Shown here in pieces: positions 6,042 through 13,141 of a stretch of 17,448 bases of DNA; the stretch's first letter is position 1, and every line of letters begins with the position of its first letter. Source of the stretch: CAZLMF01 sp964560565 (GTDB taxonomy: Bacteria; Bacillota; Clostridia; Oscillospirales; Ruminococcaceae). The notes beneath the pieces were generated by a model. That model was not told the DNA's origin, did not search any database, and saw only the letters and a program-made list of their open reading frames with translations. The DNA lies in NCBI GenBank assembly GCA_964560565.1, contig CAZLMF010000034.1, forward strand, positions 1 through 17,448. Direction: 5' to 3'. A program made the translations under genes and the position numbers.

Positions 6042-7475
6042 ATGTATATTACCGTTATTGGACTTGAAATACACGCCGAGCTGCTGACAAAATCAAAGAT
6101 ATTCTGCACTTGCAGCGCGGAATTCGGTGGCGAGCATAACACACGATGCTGCCCAGGCTGCACAGGTATGCCGGGGACACTCCCCATGCTCAACCACACA
6201 GCTGTTGAATACGCAGTTAAAGCAGGGCTTGCAATGGATTGCGACATCAACCGTTTCAGCACATGGGATCGCAAAAACTACTTCTACCCCGACCTGCCAA
6301 AAGCATACCAAAACTCACAACTCCCACGTCCTCTATGCATACAGGGCAATATCGTCATTAATGCTGATGGCAAGGACAAAACCATTCGCATTAACCGCAT
6401 CCACCTTGAGGAGGACGCAGGTAAGCTTATCCACGACGACTACAATAATGTTTCTCTTGCTGACTACAACCGCGGCAGTATAGGGCTAATTGAGATTGTT
6501 ACCGAGCCTGACTTTAGAACCGCTGGGGAAGTTCGTGCCTTTGTGGAGGAAGTTGCGTTGCTGCTCAAATACTCCGAGGTATGCGATGCCAAAATGGAGG
6601 AGGGACATATGCGTGTTGACGTCAACATTTCCCTTATGAAACCCACCGACACTGAATTTGGCACTCGTGCGGAGATAAAGAACTTAAACTCCCTTAAATC
6701 AATTGTTCGCGCGATTGAATACGAAGTCAAGCGTCAGAGCAAAATCTTAGATGACGGCGGAAAGGTCGTGCAGGAAACTCGCCGCTTTAACGATAACCAC
6801 GGCGATACAAAATCCCTGCGTACCAAAGTGGATGCCCATGACTACCGCTACTTCCCCGACCCAGACATTCCACCAATTCGCTTTACCGAAAGCGACATTG
6901 AAACCATAAAAAACAGCCTACCGGAGCTTCCTGCATCAAGACTTGATAGGTACGTAAATAAGTTTGGACTTTCCGAAACCGATGCTAAAATTCTTATCAC
7001 CGACAAGGCTGTATCCGATTTCTACAACGAAACACTTAAAACCTACAACAATCCCAAATCCATCGCAAACTTTATTATAGGCGAGCTTTTACGCAGGATT
7101 AACCTAGGAGAAGTCACCATTGACGCCCTCCCCTTCACTGCAAAATCCTTTGCCGAGCTTGCGGAGCTTGCAGATACTGACAAGGTCAGTAAGAACAACG
7201 CTAAAACCATTCTTCGTATAATGCTTGAGCGCAATGACTCCCCACGCAAAATTGCCGAAGATGAGGGAATGTGGATAGTCGAGGACACTGCTGCTGTTGA
7301 TGAGGCTATTGACAGAGTGATAGAATCAAATGACAAGGCAGTTGCGCAGTATATAAGCGGCGATGTCAAGGTTTTCGGTTTCCTTATGGGTCAGTGTAGC
7401 AAGCTTCTAAAGGGCGCAGCAACACCCAAGACTGTCAAGGAAGCCCTTGAGAAAAAGCTAGAAGCACTAAAATAA
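6042..7475 (+). CDS. gatB: Aspartyl/glutamyl-tRNA amidotransferase subunit B (GatB)
   Basis: This 477-residue kinase/amidating subunit phosphorylates the aminoacyl side chain of the misacylated tRNA with ATP and then amidates it. The sequence begins with the family hallmark VIGLEIHAEL (5-14). It has cysteines at 22/24 and 37/40 that match the zinc-binding region, then FYPDLPKAYQNSQ, HLEEDAGKL, GTRAEIKNLNS and DYRYFPDPDIPP. The C-terminal third is the helical and YqeY-like tail that contacts the tRNA elbow. Full length and undamaged. GGAGGT at 6025-6030 precedes the ATG. aspS follows after 42 bases with no terminator, so the two are probably on one transcript. Confidence 0.97.
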   Translation: MYITVIGLEIHAELLTKSKIFCTCSAEFGGEHNTRCCPGCTGMPGTLPMLNHTAVEYAVKAGLAMDCDINRFSTWDRKNYFYPDLPKAYQNSQLPRPLCIQGNIVINADGKDKTIRINRIHLEEDAGKLIHDDYNNVSLADYNRGSIGLIEIVTEPDFRTAGEVRAFVEEVALLLKYSEVCDAKMEEGHMRVDVNISLMKPTDTEFGTRAEIKNLNSLKSIVRAIEYEVKRQSKILDDGGKVVQETRRFNDNHGDTKSLRTKVDAHDYRYFPDPDIPPIRFTESDIETIKNSLPELPASRLDRYVNKFGLSETDAKILITDKAVSDFYNETLKTYNNPKSIANFIIGELLRRINLGEVTIDALPFTAKSFAELAELADTDKVSKNNAKTILRIMLERNDSPRKIAEDEGMWIVEDTAAVDEAIDRVIESNDKAVAQYISGDVKVFGFLMGQCSKLLKGAATPKTVKEALEKKLEALK

Positions 7476-7500
7476 TGGAAATATTATAACTATATAAATT

Positions 7501-7508
7501 AAAGGTGA
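7501..7508 (+). promoter_or_regulatory. Ribosome binding site that sets a TTG start for aspS
   Basis: AAAGGTGA pairs well with the 16S rRNA tail and ends nine bases before TTG 7518. It would directly abut the alternative GTG at 7509, so TTG is the better start. Confidence 0.6.
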
Positions 7509-7517
7509 GTGACAATA

Positions 7518-8828
7518 TTGCGTAAAATAAGCGGACAGGAACTAATCAAGGAATTTGACGTAAATGAAGCGTGTAGCTCCATTGGTAAAGTAGTCAGCAT
7601 TTCTGCCACCGTTCACAAGGTGCGCCAAATGAGTGGCTTTGCCTTTGTTGTACTTAGAACAGGGCGCTACTTAATTCAATCGGTTTACAACCCCGAAGAT
7701 TGCACAGACAGCCTAGACGGCATAAAAGAGGGTTGCTTTGTTGAAGCGACCGGACTTGTAAAGGAGGACGAGCGTGCATTTTTTGGCATTGAGTTGCAGC
7801 TTAAAACAGTTAAGCTACTTACACAGCCTGCGCAGGATTACCCCTTAAAGGTTTCCCACAAGCGCCTTGGCTGCTCTTTGGAAGTCAACCTTGATATGCG
7901 CTCCGTTGCTCTTAGAAACCCCTATGAGCGCGCTATTATGAAGCTGCAAGAGGGCATAGTATCGGGCTTCCGTGATTTTATGCTGGCAAATGACTTTACT
8001 GAAATCCACTCACCAAAACTCGTTGCCCACGGTGCGGAAGGCGGCGCAAACATATTCCGCCTTGACTACTTTGGCAAGGAGGCTTACCTTGCACAAAGCC
8101 CTCAGTTTTACAAGCAAAAAGGCGTTGCGATTTTTGACAGGGTTTTTGAAATTGCCCCTGTTTACCGTGCCGAAAAGCACGCAACCGCACGCCACTTAAA
8201 CGAGTATATAGGTCTTGACTTTGAAATGGGCTTCATAAATGATATGTACGATGTCATGGAAATGGAAGTTGCAATGCTTTGCAGTGTCATTGACCATCTT
8301 AAAAAGAATTATCAGCATGAGCTTGAAATTGTCGGCGCAAAGCTGCCCGAAATTGGCAATATTCCCTCCGTCACCTTTGAGGAGGCAATGGACATTGTGG
8401 GCAAGCCTAGAAACAGATTTGACCTTGACCCCGAGGATGAGGTCAAGCTATGCAAATGGGCACAAACCGAGCACTCAAGCGAGCTGATATTTGTCACCCA
8501 CTTCCCCAGCGCAAAGCGTCCGTTCTACGCAATGGACGATCCTGCCAACCCCAATCTTGCGTGCAGCTTTGACCTTTTAATGCGTGGGCTTGAAATCACT
8601 ACGGGTGGTCAGCGCATACATGATTATGACGAGCAAATCGCCAAGATGGAGCGAATGGGACTTGACTCGACAGACTTCTCCTCCTACCTTGACATTCACA
8701 AGTATGGGATGCCTCCCCACGGTGGACTTGGCATAGGTCTTGAGCGACTGCTTATGAAGCTGCTTGAGCTGCCAAATGTCCGTATGGCAAGCCTATTCCC
8801 TCGCGACATTAACAGACTTGAGCCTTAA
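7518..8828 (+). CDS. aspS: Archaeal-type aspartyl-tRNA synthetase, probably non-discriminating
   Basis: This 436-residue class II synthetase attaches Asp to tRNA. It has an N-terminal OB-fold anticodon domain (about 18-105), motif 2 (VFEIAPVYRAEKHATARHLNEY, Arg217) and motif 3 (PHGGLGIGLERLLM). It lacks the roughly 130-residue GAD insert of ordinary bacterial AspRS (about 590 residues). FDLLMRGLEITTGGQRIHDYD points to archaeal/eukaryal-type AspRS rather than AsnRS. In the anticodon domain, ATVHKVR has His33 where tRNA(Asp)-specific archaeal enzymes have Trp. That His is the known mark of enzymes that also charge tRNA(Asn). The position equivalent to the second determinant, a Lys, appears to be Phe (88/89) here. 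Being in the gatCAB operon fits a tRNA-dependent asparagine route. The start codon is TTG (see 7501-7508); GTG at 7509 is the alternative, three residues longer. Confidence 0.9.
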   Translation: MRKISGQELIKEFDVNEACSSIGKVVSISATVHKVRQMSGFAFVVLRTGRYLIQSVYNPEDCTDSLDGIKEGCFVEATGLVKEDERAFFGIELQLKTVKLLTQPAQDYPLKVSHKRLGCSLEVNLDMRSVALRNPYERAIMKLQEGIVSGFRDFMLANDFTEIHSPKLVAHGAEGGANIFRLDYFGKEAYLAQSPQFYKQKGVAIFDRVFEIAPVYRAEKHATARHLNEYIGLDFEMGFINDMYDVMEMEVAMLCSVIDHLKKNYQHELEIVGAKLPEIGNIPSVTFEEAMDIVGKPRNRFDLDPEDEVKLCKWAQTEHSSELIFVTHFPSAKRPFYAMDDPANPNLACSFDLLMRGLEITTGGQRIHDYDEQIAKMERMGLDSTDFSSYLDIHKYGMPPHGGLGIGLERLLMKLLELPNVRMASLFPRDINRLEP

Positions 8829-8879
8829 TTCTTATGCAATATATATAAAATTCACTCTTTTACTATTGGATAATTTGTT

Positions 8880-8923
8880 ATCGAATCGTGCTGTTCTTTC
8901 TTGACAAAACAGCACGATTCGAT
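8880..8923. repeat. 16-bp perfect inverted repeat between aspS and glnN, enclosing the glnN -35 box
   Basis: ATCGAATCGTGCTGTT (8880-8895) and its exact complement (8908-8923) surround a 12-base loop (8896-8907) that contains TTGACA. The plus-strand sequence after it (GTATTATTGTTATT) is T-rich but broken, so it may end transcription of the gat-aspS operon, act as an operator for glnN, or both. Confidence 0.85.
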
Positions 8924-8930
8924 GTATTAT
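8901..8930 (+). promoter_or_regulatory. SigA-like promoter for the glutamine synthetase gene
   Basis: Consensus TTGACA (8901-8906), an 18-base spacer and TATTAT (8925-8930). The -35 box lies in the loop of the inverted repeat, and the spacer is made largely of its right arm. Predicted start is near 8937, giving a leader of about 158 bases. Confidence 0.65.
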
Positions 8931-8988
8931 TGTTATTGTGGTTTACAAATATGCAATACATTCAAACTTAAAAACAAGATGAAACAAT

Positions 8989-9043
8989 GGTGTTTTGTCG
9001 TACAAATTGTACGGGCAAGGCATCTTTTTTAATGCCTGCCACC
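8989..9043 (+). promoter_or_regulatory. Possible folded 5' leader of glnN mRNA
   Basis: The leader (about 8937-9094) contains two hairpins in a row. CGTACAAATTGTACG (8999-9013) has a 5-6 bp stem. A longer hairpin pairs 9014-9023 with 9032-9040 around a U-rich loop with one bulged A. GGTG (8989-8992) can pair with CACC (9040-9043) and close over both. There is no T-run after the stems, so it is not an obvious attenuator. It does not match a riboswitch that I recognise; the pairing was found by eye. Confidence 0.35.
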
Positions 9044-9094
9044 GCTAAGCAAATGTTAAATTGCAATAAACCCCAAAAACAAGGAGGAAAATAT

Positions 9095-11212
9095 ATGCCC
9101 GAAACTACCAGTTCCAACACAGCAAGTATAAGAAAAGTATCGGATTACTATGGTTGCAACGTTTTCAGTGATAATATTATGCGTGATAAGCTCCCCGAAT
9201 CTATCTACCAAGAATTCCGCCGAATCGTTGACGAGGGCAGACCTTTAACCATCAACATAGCTGAATTTATCGCAAATGCAATGCGTGAATGGGCGATTGA
9301 AAAAGGAGCAACCCACTATACCCACTGGTTCCAGCCAATGACAGGAATAACAGCCGAAAAGCATGACGCTTTTATTTGTCCGAATGACAACGGCACCACC
9401 ATACTTGAATTTACAGGCAAGGAGCTTATTAAGGGCGAGCCTGATGCCTCATCCTTTCCCTCTGGCGGCTTACGTGCCACCTTTGAGGCTAGAGGCTACA
9501 CCGCATGGGACCCCACCTCCTACGCTTTCGTTAAAGAGCATAGCCTTTACATACCAACTGCATTTTGCTCATATTCAGGGGAAGCACTTGACAAGAAAAC
9601 CCCTCTGCTACGCTCAATGCAGGCAATAAACAAGCAGGCGCTTCGTGTGCTAAAGCTTTTTGGTAACACCGCTGCCACAAAAGTCGTCACCACTGTCGGT
9701 GGCGAGCAGGAATACTTCCTAATAGACAAAACGCTTTACGATAAGCGCCCCGACCTGCAATTCACAGGGCGCACATTATTTGGTGCCGCACCCCCTAAGG
9801 GGCAGGAGCTTGAGGACCACTATTTCGGTAACCTCAAGGACCGTATTTCCTCTTATATGTCCGACCTTGACACCACCCTATGGGAACTTGGCATTGCCGC
9901 AAAAACCAAGCATAACGAAGCTGCCCCTGCGCAGCATGAGCTTGCGCCTGTCTTCACCTCCTCCAACATCGCTGCGGACCACAATCAGCTTATCATGGAG
10001 ATAATGAAGAAAGTCGCTCTGCGCCACGGGTTAGTATGCCTGCTGCACGAAAAACCCTTTGCTGGCGTGAACGGCTCGGGCAAACATAACAACTGGTCGC
10101 TATACTCCAATGATGGTCAAAACCTATTTGACCCAGGGGATTCCCCCATGGAAAACGCACAGTTTTTGACCTTTGTATGCGCTGTCATCAAGGCAGTTGA
10201 CGATTATCCTGATTTACTGCGTGTATCAGTGTCAAGCGCAGGCAACGACCACCGCTTAGGTGCAAATGAAGCACCTCCCGCAATTGTGTCCATATTTCTC
10301 GGCAGCGAGCTTACTTCAATCATTGAAGCTATTGAAACTGACACAAAAATTGAGGTATGCCACGGAATCCCCTTTGACCTTGGCGCTACCTGCCTGCCTA
10401 ACTTTCCAAAGGATACCACCGACCGCAACAGAACCTCCCCATTTGCATTCACAGGTAACAAATTCGAGTTTCGCATGGTGGGCTCTGCCGCTTCAATTTC
10501 AGGGCCAAATATCGTGTTAAACTCCATCGTTGCAGAAACTTTATCCCAATTTGCAGATAAGCTTGAAAAAGCTGAAAACTTCAAATCCGAGCTAAAGCAG
10601 CTCTTGCAACAGACAATAAAAAATCATAAGCGTATAATCTTCAACGGCAACAACTACTGCGAGGAATGGGTTGCAGAAGCTCAAAGGCGTGGATTGCCTA
10701 ACCTTATGTCCGCTGTTGACGCTTTACCGACTTTCACCGCAGCTAAAAACGTCAAAATGTTCATCCACCACGGAGTTTTTAACGCTATCGAAGTAAATTC
10801 CCGCTGCGAAATTATGCTGGAAAACTACTCAAAGTGTATCAATATTGAGGCACTTACAACCCTTGATATAGCAAAGCGCATGATTTTACCATCCTCTATT
10901 GAGTATACAAAGTTTATATGCGATGCTCTTATTTCTAAAAAAGCACTCGGTATAACCGACTGTGTCGAAGAGGGGCTTGCTAAGAAGCTATCCTCATTGA
11001 CCTCACTGCTTGACGAGCGCATTTCCGAGCTTGAAAGCATTGTGCTAATAGCAAAGGAAACTGACGGAGTTGTTGAAACTGCTCAGGTTTTTCAGTCCCG
11101 TGTCTTCCCTGTAATGCAAGGCTTGCGAGCTGTGGCTGACGAACTAGAGAAAATCGTTGCCGCTAAATATTGGCCAATGCCAACCTACGCCGACTTAATG
11201 TTTAAGATATAA
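9095..11212 (+). CDS. glnN: Type III glutamine synthetase (GlnN)
   Basis: This 705-residue enzyme makes glutamine from glutamate, ammonia and ATP in the cytosol. Length and motifs are those of GSIII (about 700 residues; the common GSI is about 440-470). Seen are ATHYTHWFQPMTG (72-84), a GGEQEYF metal-site segment (202-208), KHNEAAPAQHE (272-282) and NGSGKHNNWS (326-335), then the long C-terminal helical region peculiar to the type. AAGGAGG (9081-9087), seven bases before ATG 9095, fixes the start. The frame is open upstream to an ATG at 8987, but that stretch is leader RNA with no ribosome site. It has its own promoter and a strong terminator. Its product is the amide donor used by GatCAB, encoded just upstream. 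Confidence 0.95.
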   Translation: MPETTSSNTASIRKVSDYYGCNVFSDNIMRDKLPESIYQEFRRIVDEGRPLTINIAEFIANAMREWAIEKGATHYTHWFQPMTGITAEKHDAFICPNDNGTTILEFTGKELIKGEPDASSFPSGGLRATFEARGYTAWDPTSYAFVKEHSLYIPTAFCSYSGEALDKKTPLLRSMQAINKQALRVLKLFGNTAATKVVTTVGGEQEYFLIDKTLYDKRPDLQFTGRTLFGAAPPKGQELEDHYFGNLKDRISSYMSDLDTTLWELGIAAKTKHNEAAPAQHELAPVFTSSNIAADHNQLIMEIMKKVALRHGLVCLLHEKPFAGVNGSGKHNNWSLYSNDGQNLFDPGDSPMENAQFLTFVCAVIKAVDDYPDLLRVSVSSAGNDHRLGANEAPPAIVSIFLGSELTSIIEAIETDTKIEVCHGIPFDLGATCLPNFPKDTTDRNRTSPFAFTGNKFEFRMVGSAASISGPNIVLNSIVAETLSQFADKLEKAENFKSELKQLLQQTIKNHKRIIFNGNNYCEEWVAEAQRRGLPNLMSAVDALPTFTAAKNVKMFIHHGVFNAIEVNSRCEIMLENYSKCINIEALTTLDIAKRMILPSSIEYTKFICDALISKKALGITDCVEEGLAKKLSSLTSLLDERISELESIVLIAKETDGVVETAQVFQSRVFPVMQGLRAVADELEKIVAAKYWPMPTYADLMFKI

Positions 11213-11233
11213 AGCATATAATTTGTACAACAA

Positions 11234-11270
11234 AAATCCCCTGCTTTTTAGCAGGGGATTTATTATTTTT
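11234..11270. terminator. Bidirectional terminator between convergent glnN and the pseudokinase gene
   Basis: Arms AAATCCCCTGC (11234-11244) and GCAGGGGATTT (11251-11261) pair perfectly around a six-base loop. The plus strand continues ATTATTTTT. The minus strand continues with a T-rich run (TTGTTG) after the ATTT of its own arm. It lies 21 bases after the glnN stop and 21 bases past the end of the minus-strand gene. Confidence 0.85.
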
Positions 11271-11291
11271 AGCTTAGTCAAAAATATCGAG

Positions 11292-12995
11292 TTAATCAGT
11301 TGAATCAGTAGCTATCGGTGTGGGCGTTATTGCAACGCTTACCTCAATTATCTCGCCCATTGAAGTGTCAACTATCGAGCCTACTGGCTTGCTGACACCA
11401 ACTACCGTGCCTATTGTTTCTTCACTTTCGACATTTTTAGTCTCATACTTTATAAAGAGTGTATCAAGCTCTGCCAGATACTCATTCTTGTTCTTGCCCG
11501 TAAAGTCAGGTATTTTCACGAATTTTGAGCCCTTGCTAATCTTAATCTTAATTTCAGTGCCAAATGGTACTGTTTCGTTAGCCTCCAAGCTCTGCTCAAA
11601 TATAATGCCCTTATCATAGCCCTCGCTATAATCATACTCAGGCACTAGGATAAACGCTCCGCCAAAGCTTCCCTCGCTAAACTCATCATGCAAGTGGCCC
11701 GTTAAGGTAGGAACAACAAACAAATCTTCACTCTCAACCTTTGGTGTAGTAATTGGCGTTGCATAGGTTGCTGTAGGCTTTGATACGCTTGAAGTTGTAT
11801 GCCCCTCGTTGTTTTCAGGCTCATACACCATAAATAAGTATACAATTGCAATTATTACAACAAGCACTGCCACTGTGCCAAGAACCGCTGCAACTATCTG
11901 CCCGTTTCTCTGCCTGCGTTTCTCCTCTGCGGCTTTTCTTGCGGCTTGCTGCTGCGAAGCTCTGCGATTAGCAGGTGCTTGCTGTGTGTTCACAGGATCC
12001 ATAGATGAAGTCGCCGCACCACTCATATAGTTCGGCTGTTCAAATAGCTTTGTGACAAGCTCCGTGATGGTTTGAATGCGGGAATCCGTAGCAAGCTTGA
12101 GTCCTGACATGATAACCTTTGAAACATTTGCAGGAATGCTTGGGTTGACCTGTGCAGGTTCAAGTAGATTATCCCTGCCAACCCTTGAAATTGCCTCTGT
12201 GGGCATACATCCTGCAAGCACTCTGTAAAGCACCGCTGAAATGCCATAAACATCAGTCCAAGTGCCATGCCATTCGCTAGCGGAATACTGCTCAGGCGCA
12301 GTATAGCCTGCAAAAAGCTCCCCTGCTATTTCAGCGTTCGCTGTGCGGCTTGCAATGGTATTAAACCCTGTAAGCTTTAGGTCGCCTCTTTCGGTTACAT
12401 ATATAGTTTCGGGGCTTATCCCTCTGTGAATAATTCCTGCGTTGTGAACAAGACTAAGTGTCGTAAATATTGGCGGAAACAGCTTTTTTACCTGCTCCCA
12501 TGTAAGCTCCCCTGAATACTCCGAAAGAAATTCCCTCAAAGTCACTCCATCAAAGTGTTCTGTCACTGCGTAAGCAGTGTTGTTTTCAGCAAATAGGTCA
12601 TGTACCGCGCATATATGCGACAGCGTGCGCATTTTCGCAAGGGATTTATGAAGCTCAATGAACTCCTGCAAAAACGTCTTATACTGCACAAGCATTCCGG
12701 AATTCACAACCAAATTTGCGCTTCCACGGACACGGCTACAAATGCTATCCGGAATAAACTCCCGAATAACAACTTTTGACTCTGATACATCATCATAGGC
12801 TATGTAGTCGGCGCCCTCGCCATTAAAGCGAAGGAGCTTGCCGACAGTATATCTCTCATTTAGTATTGTCCCAGGTGTAAGATAGGTTGGGCTTTGAGGC
12901 GATCTTAATGAGTATCCGCAATGCGGACATATATAGTTGACTTCGTTTATTAGCTCCATACAGCCAAAACAGCGTCTTTGCTCGTTGTTACTCAA
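11292..12995 (-). CDS. Zinc-ribbon / pseudokinase / PASTA-domain membrane protein
   Basis: This is a 567-residue, single-pass membrane protein laid out like the PknB/PrkC receptor kinases. Domains in order are: a zinc ribbon (Cys9, Cys12, Cys23, Cys26); a kinase-fold domain (about 43-320); a basic Gln/Ala/Arg linker (345-363); one transmembrane helix (about 367-391); a Ser/Thr/Pro spacer; and two extracellular PASTA-like repeats (about 424-490 and 491-557). The catalytic residues are degenerate. The VAIK Lys is Arg78 (VVIREF), HRD is HRG (190-192), DFG is TGF (209-211), and the glycine loop is poor, while structural APEQ (234-237) and TDVYG are kept. It is thus probably a pseudokinase that senses muropeptides or wall precursors by its PASTA part and signals without phosphotransfer. 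The start codon is TTG, with CCTCCT (minus-strand AGGAGG) at 13003-13008 seven bases away. No phosphatase gene is next to it in this window. Confidence 0.88.
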   Translation of the reverse strand: MSNNEQRRCFGCMELINEVNYICPHCGYSLRSPQSPTYLTPGTILNERYTVGKLLRFNGEGADYIAYDDVSESKVVIREFIPDSICSRVRGSANLVVNSGMLVQYKTFLQEFIELHKSLAKMRTLSHICAVHDLFAENNTAYAVTEHFDGVTLREFLSEYSGELTWEQVKKLFPPIFTTLSLVHNAGIIHRGISPETIYVTERGDLKLTGFNTIASRTANAEIAGELFAGYTAPEQYSASEWHGTWTDVYGISAVLYRVLAGCMPTEAISRVGRDNLLEPAQVNPSIPANVSKVIMSGLKLATDSRIQTITELVTKLFEQPNYMSGAATSSMDPVNTQQAPANRRASQQQAARKAAEEKRRQRNGQIVAAVLGTVAVLVVIIAIVYLFMVYEPENNEGHTTSSVSKPTATYATPITTPKVESEDLFVVPTLTGHLHDEFSEGSFGGAFILVPEYDYSEGYDKGIIFEQSLEANETVPFGTEIKIKISKGSKFVKIPDFTGKNKNEYLAELDTLFIKYETKNVESEETIGTVVGVSKPVGSIVDTSMGEIIEVSVAITPTPIATDSTD

Positions 12996-13002
12996 GCAGA
13001 TG

Positions 13003-13009
13003 CCTCCTT
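13003..13009 (-). promoter_or_regulatory. Ribosome binding site for a TTG start
   Basis: On the minus strand AAGGAGG lies seven bases before TTG at 12995-12993. No ATG or GTG fits this ribosome site, and the zinc ribbon begins eight residues later. Confidence 0.8.
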
Positions 13010-13053
13010 TCTTATAAAATTACAGGCTGCGCACAATGCGCCATAATAGAAAT

Positions 13054-13082
13054 ATTATACTTTGCAATCGCAATAAAGTCAA
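13054..13082 (-). promoter_or_regulatory. SigA-like promoter for the pseudokinase gene
   Basis: On the minus strand TTGACT (13082-13077), a 17-base spacer and TATAAT (13059-13054) are near consensus. The predicted start is near 13047. A small GC-rich hairpin (GCGCA-TTG-TGCGC, 13041-13029) lies at the beginning of the transcript. The promoter lets the gene be expressed apart from the glucan synthase gene upstream. Confidence 0.75.
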
Positions 13083-13141
13083 TTGCTTTGCTTAATTTGT
13101 ATACAAGCTGACACCAACGTGTAACTGTTTTGTAACTATTT

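Noticed and set aside
7518..8828. Reading this synthetase as asparaginyl-tRNA synthetase
   Set aside because: The catalytic region LEITTGGQRIH and the motif 3 context are those of AspRS, and AsnRS would make the gatCAB linkage pointless.
8989..9043. ANTAR-type antiterminator site in the glnN leader
   Set aside because: ANTAR sites need two six-base loops of set sequence with the second stem overlapping a terminator. The loops here have other sizes and no T-run follows.
8987..9094. Thirty-six-residue extension of glnN from an ATG at 8987
   Set aside because: No ribosome site precedes 8987, the strong AAGGAGG serves ATG 9095, and the extra residues do not look like GSIII. The open frame is probably chance in leader RNA.
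13083..13141. Terminator for the glucan synthase gene
   Set aside because: I see only a short direct repeat (TGTAACT) and no stable stem with a T-run, so none was called.
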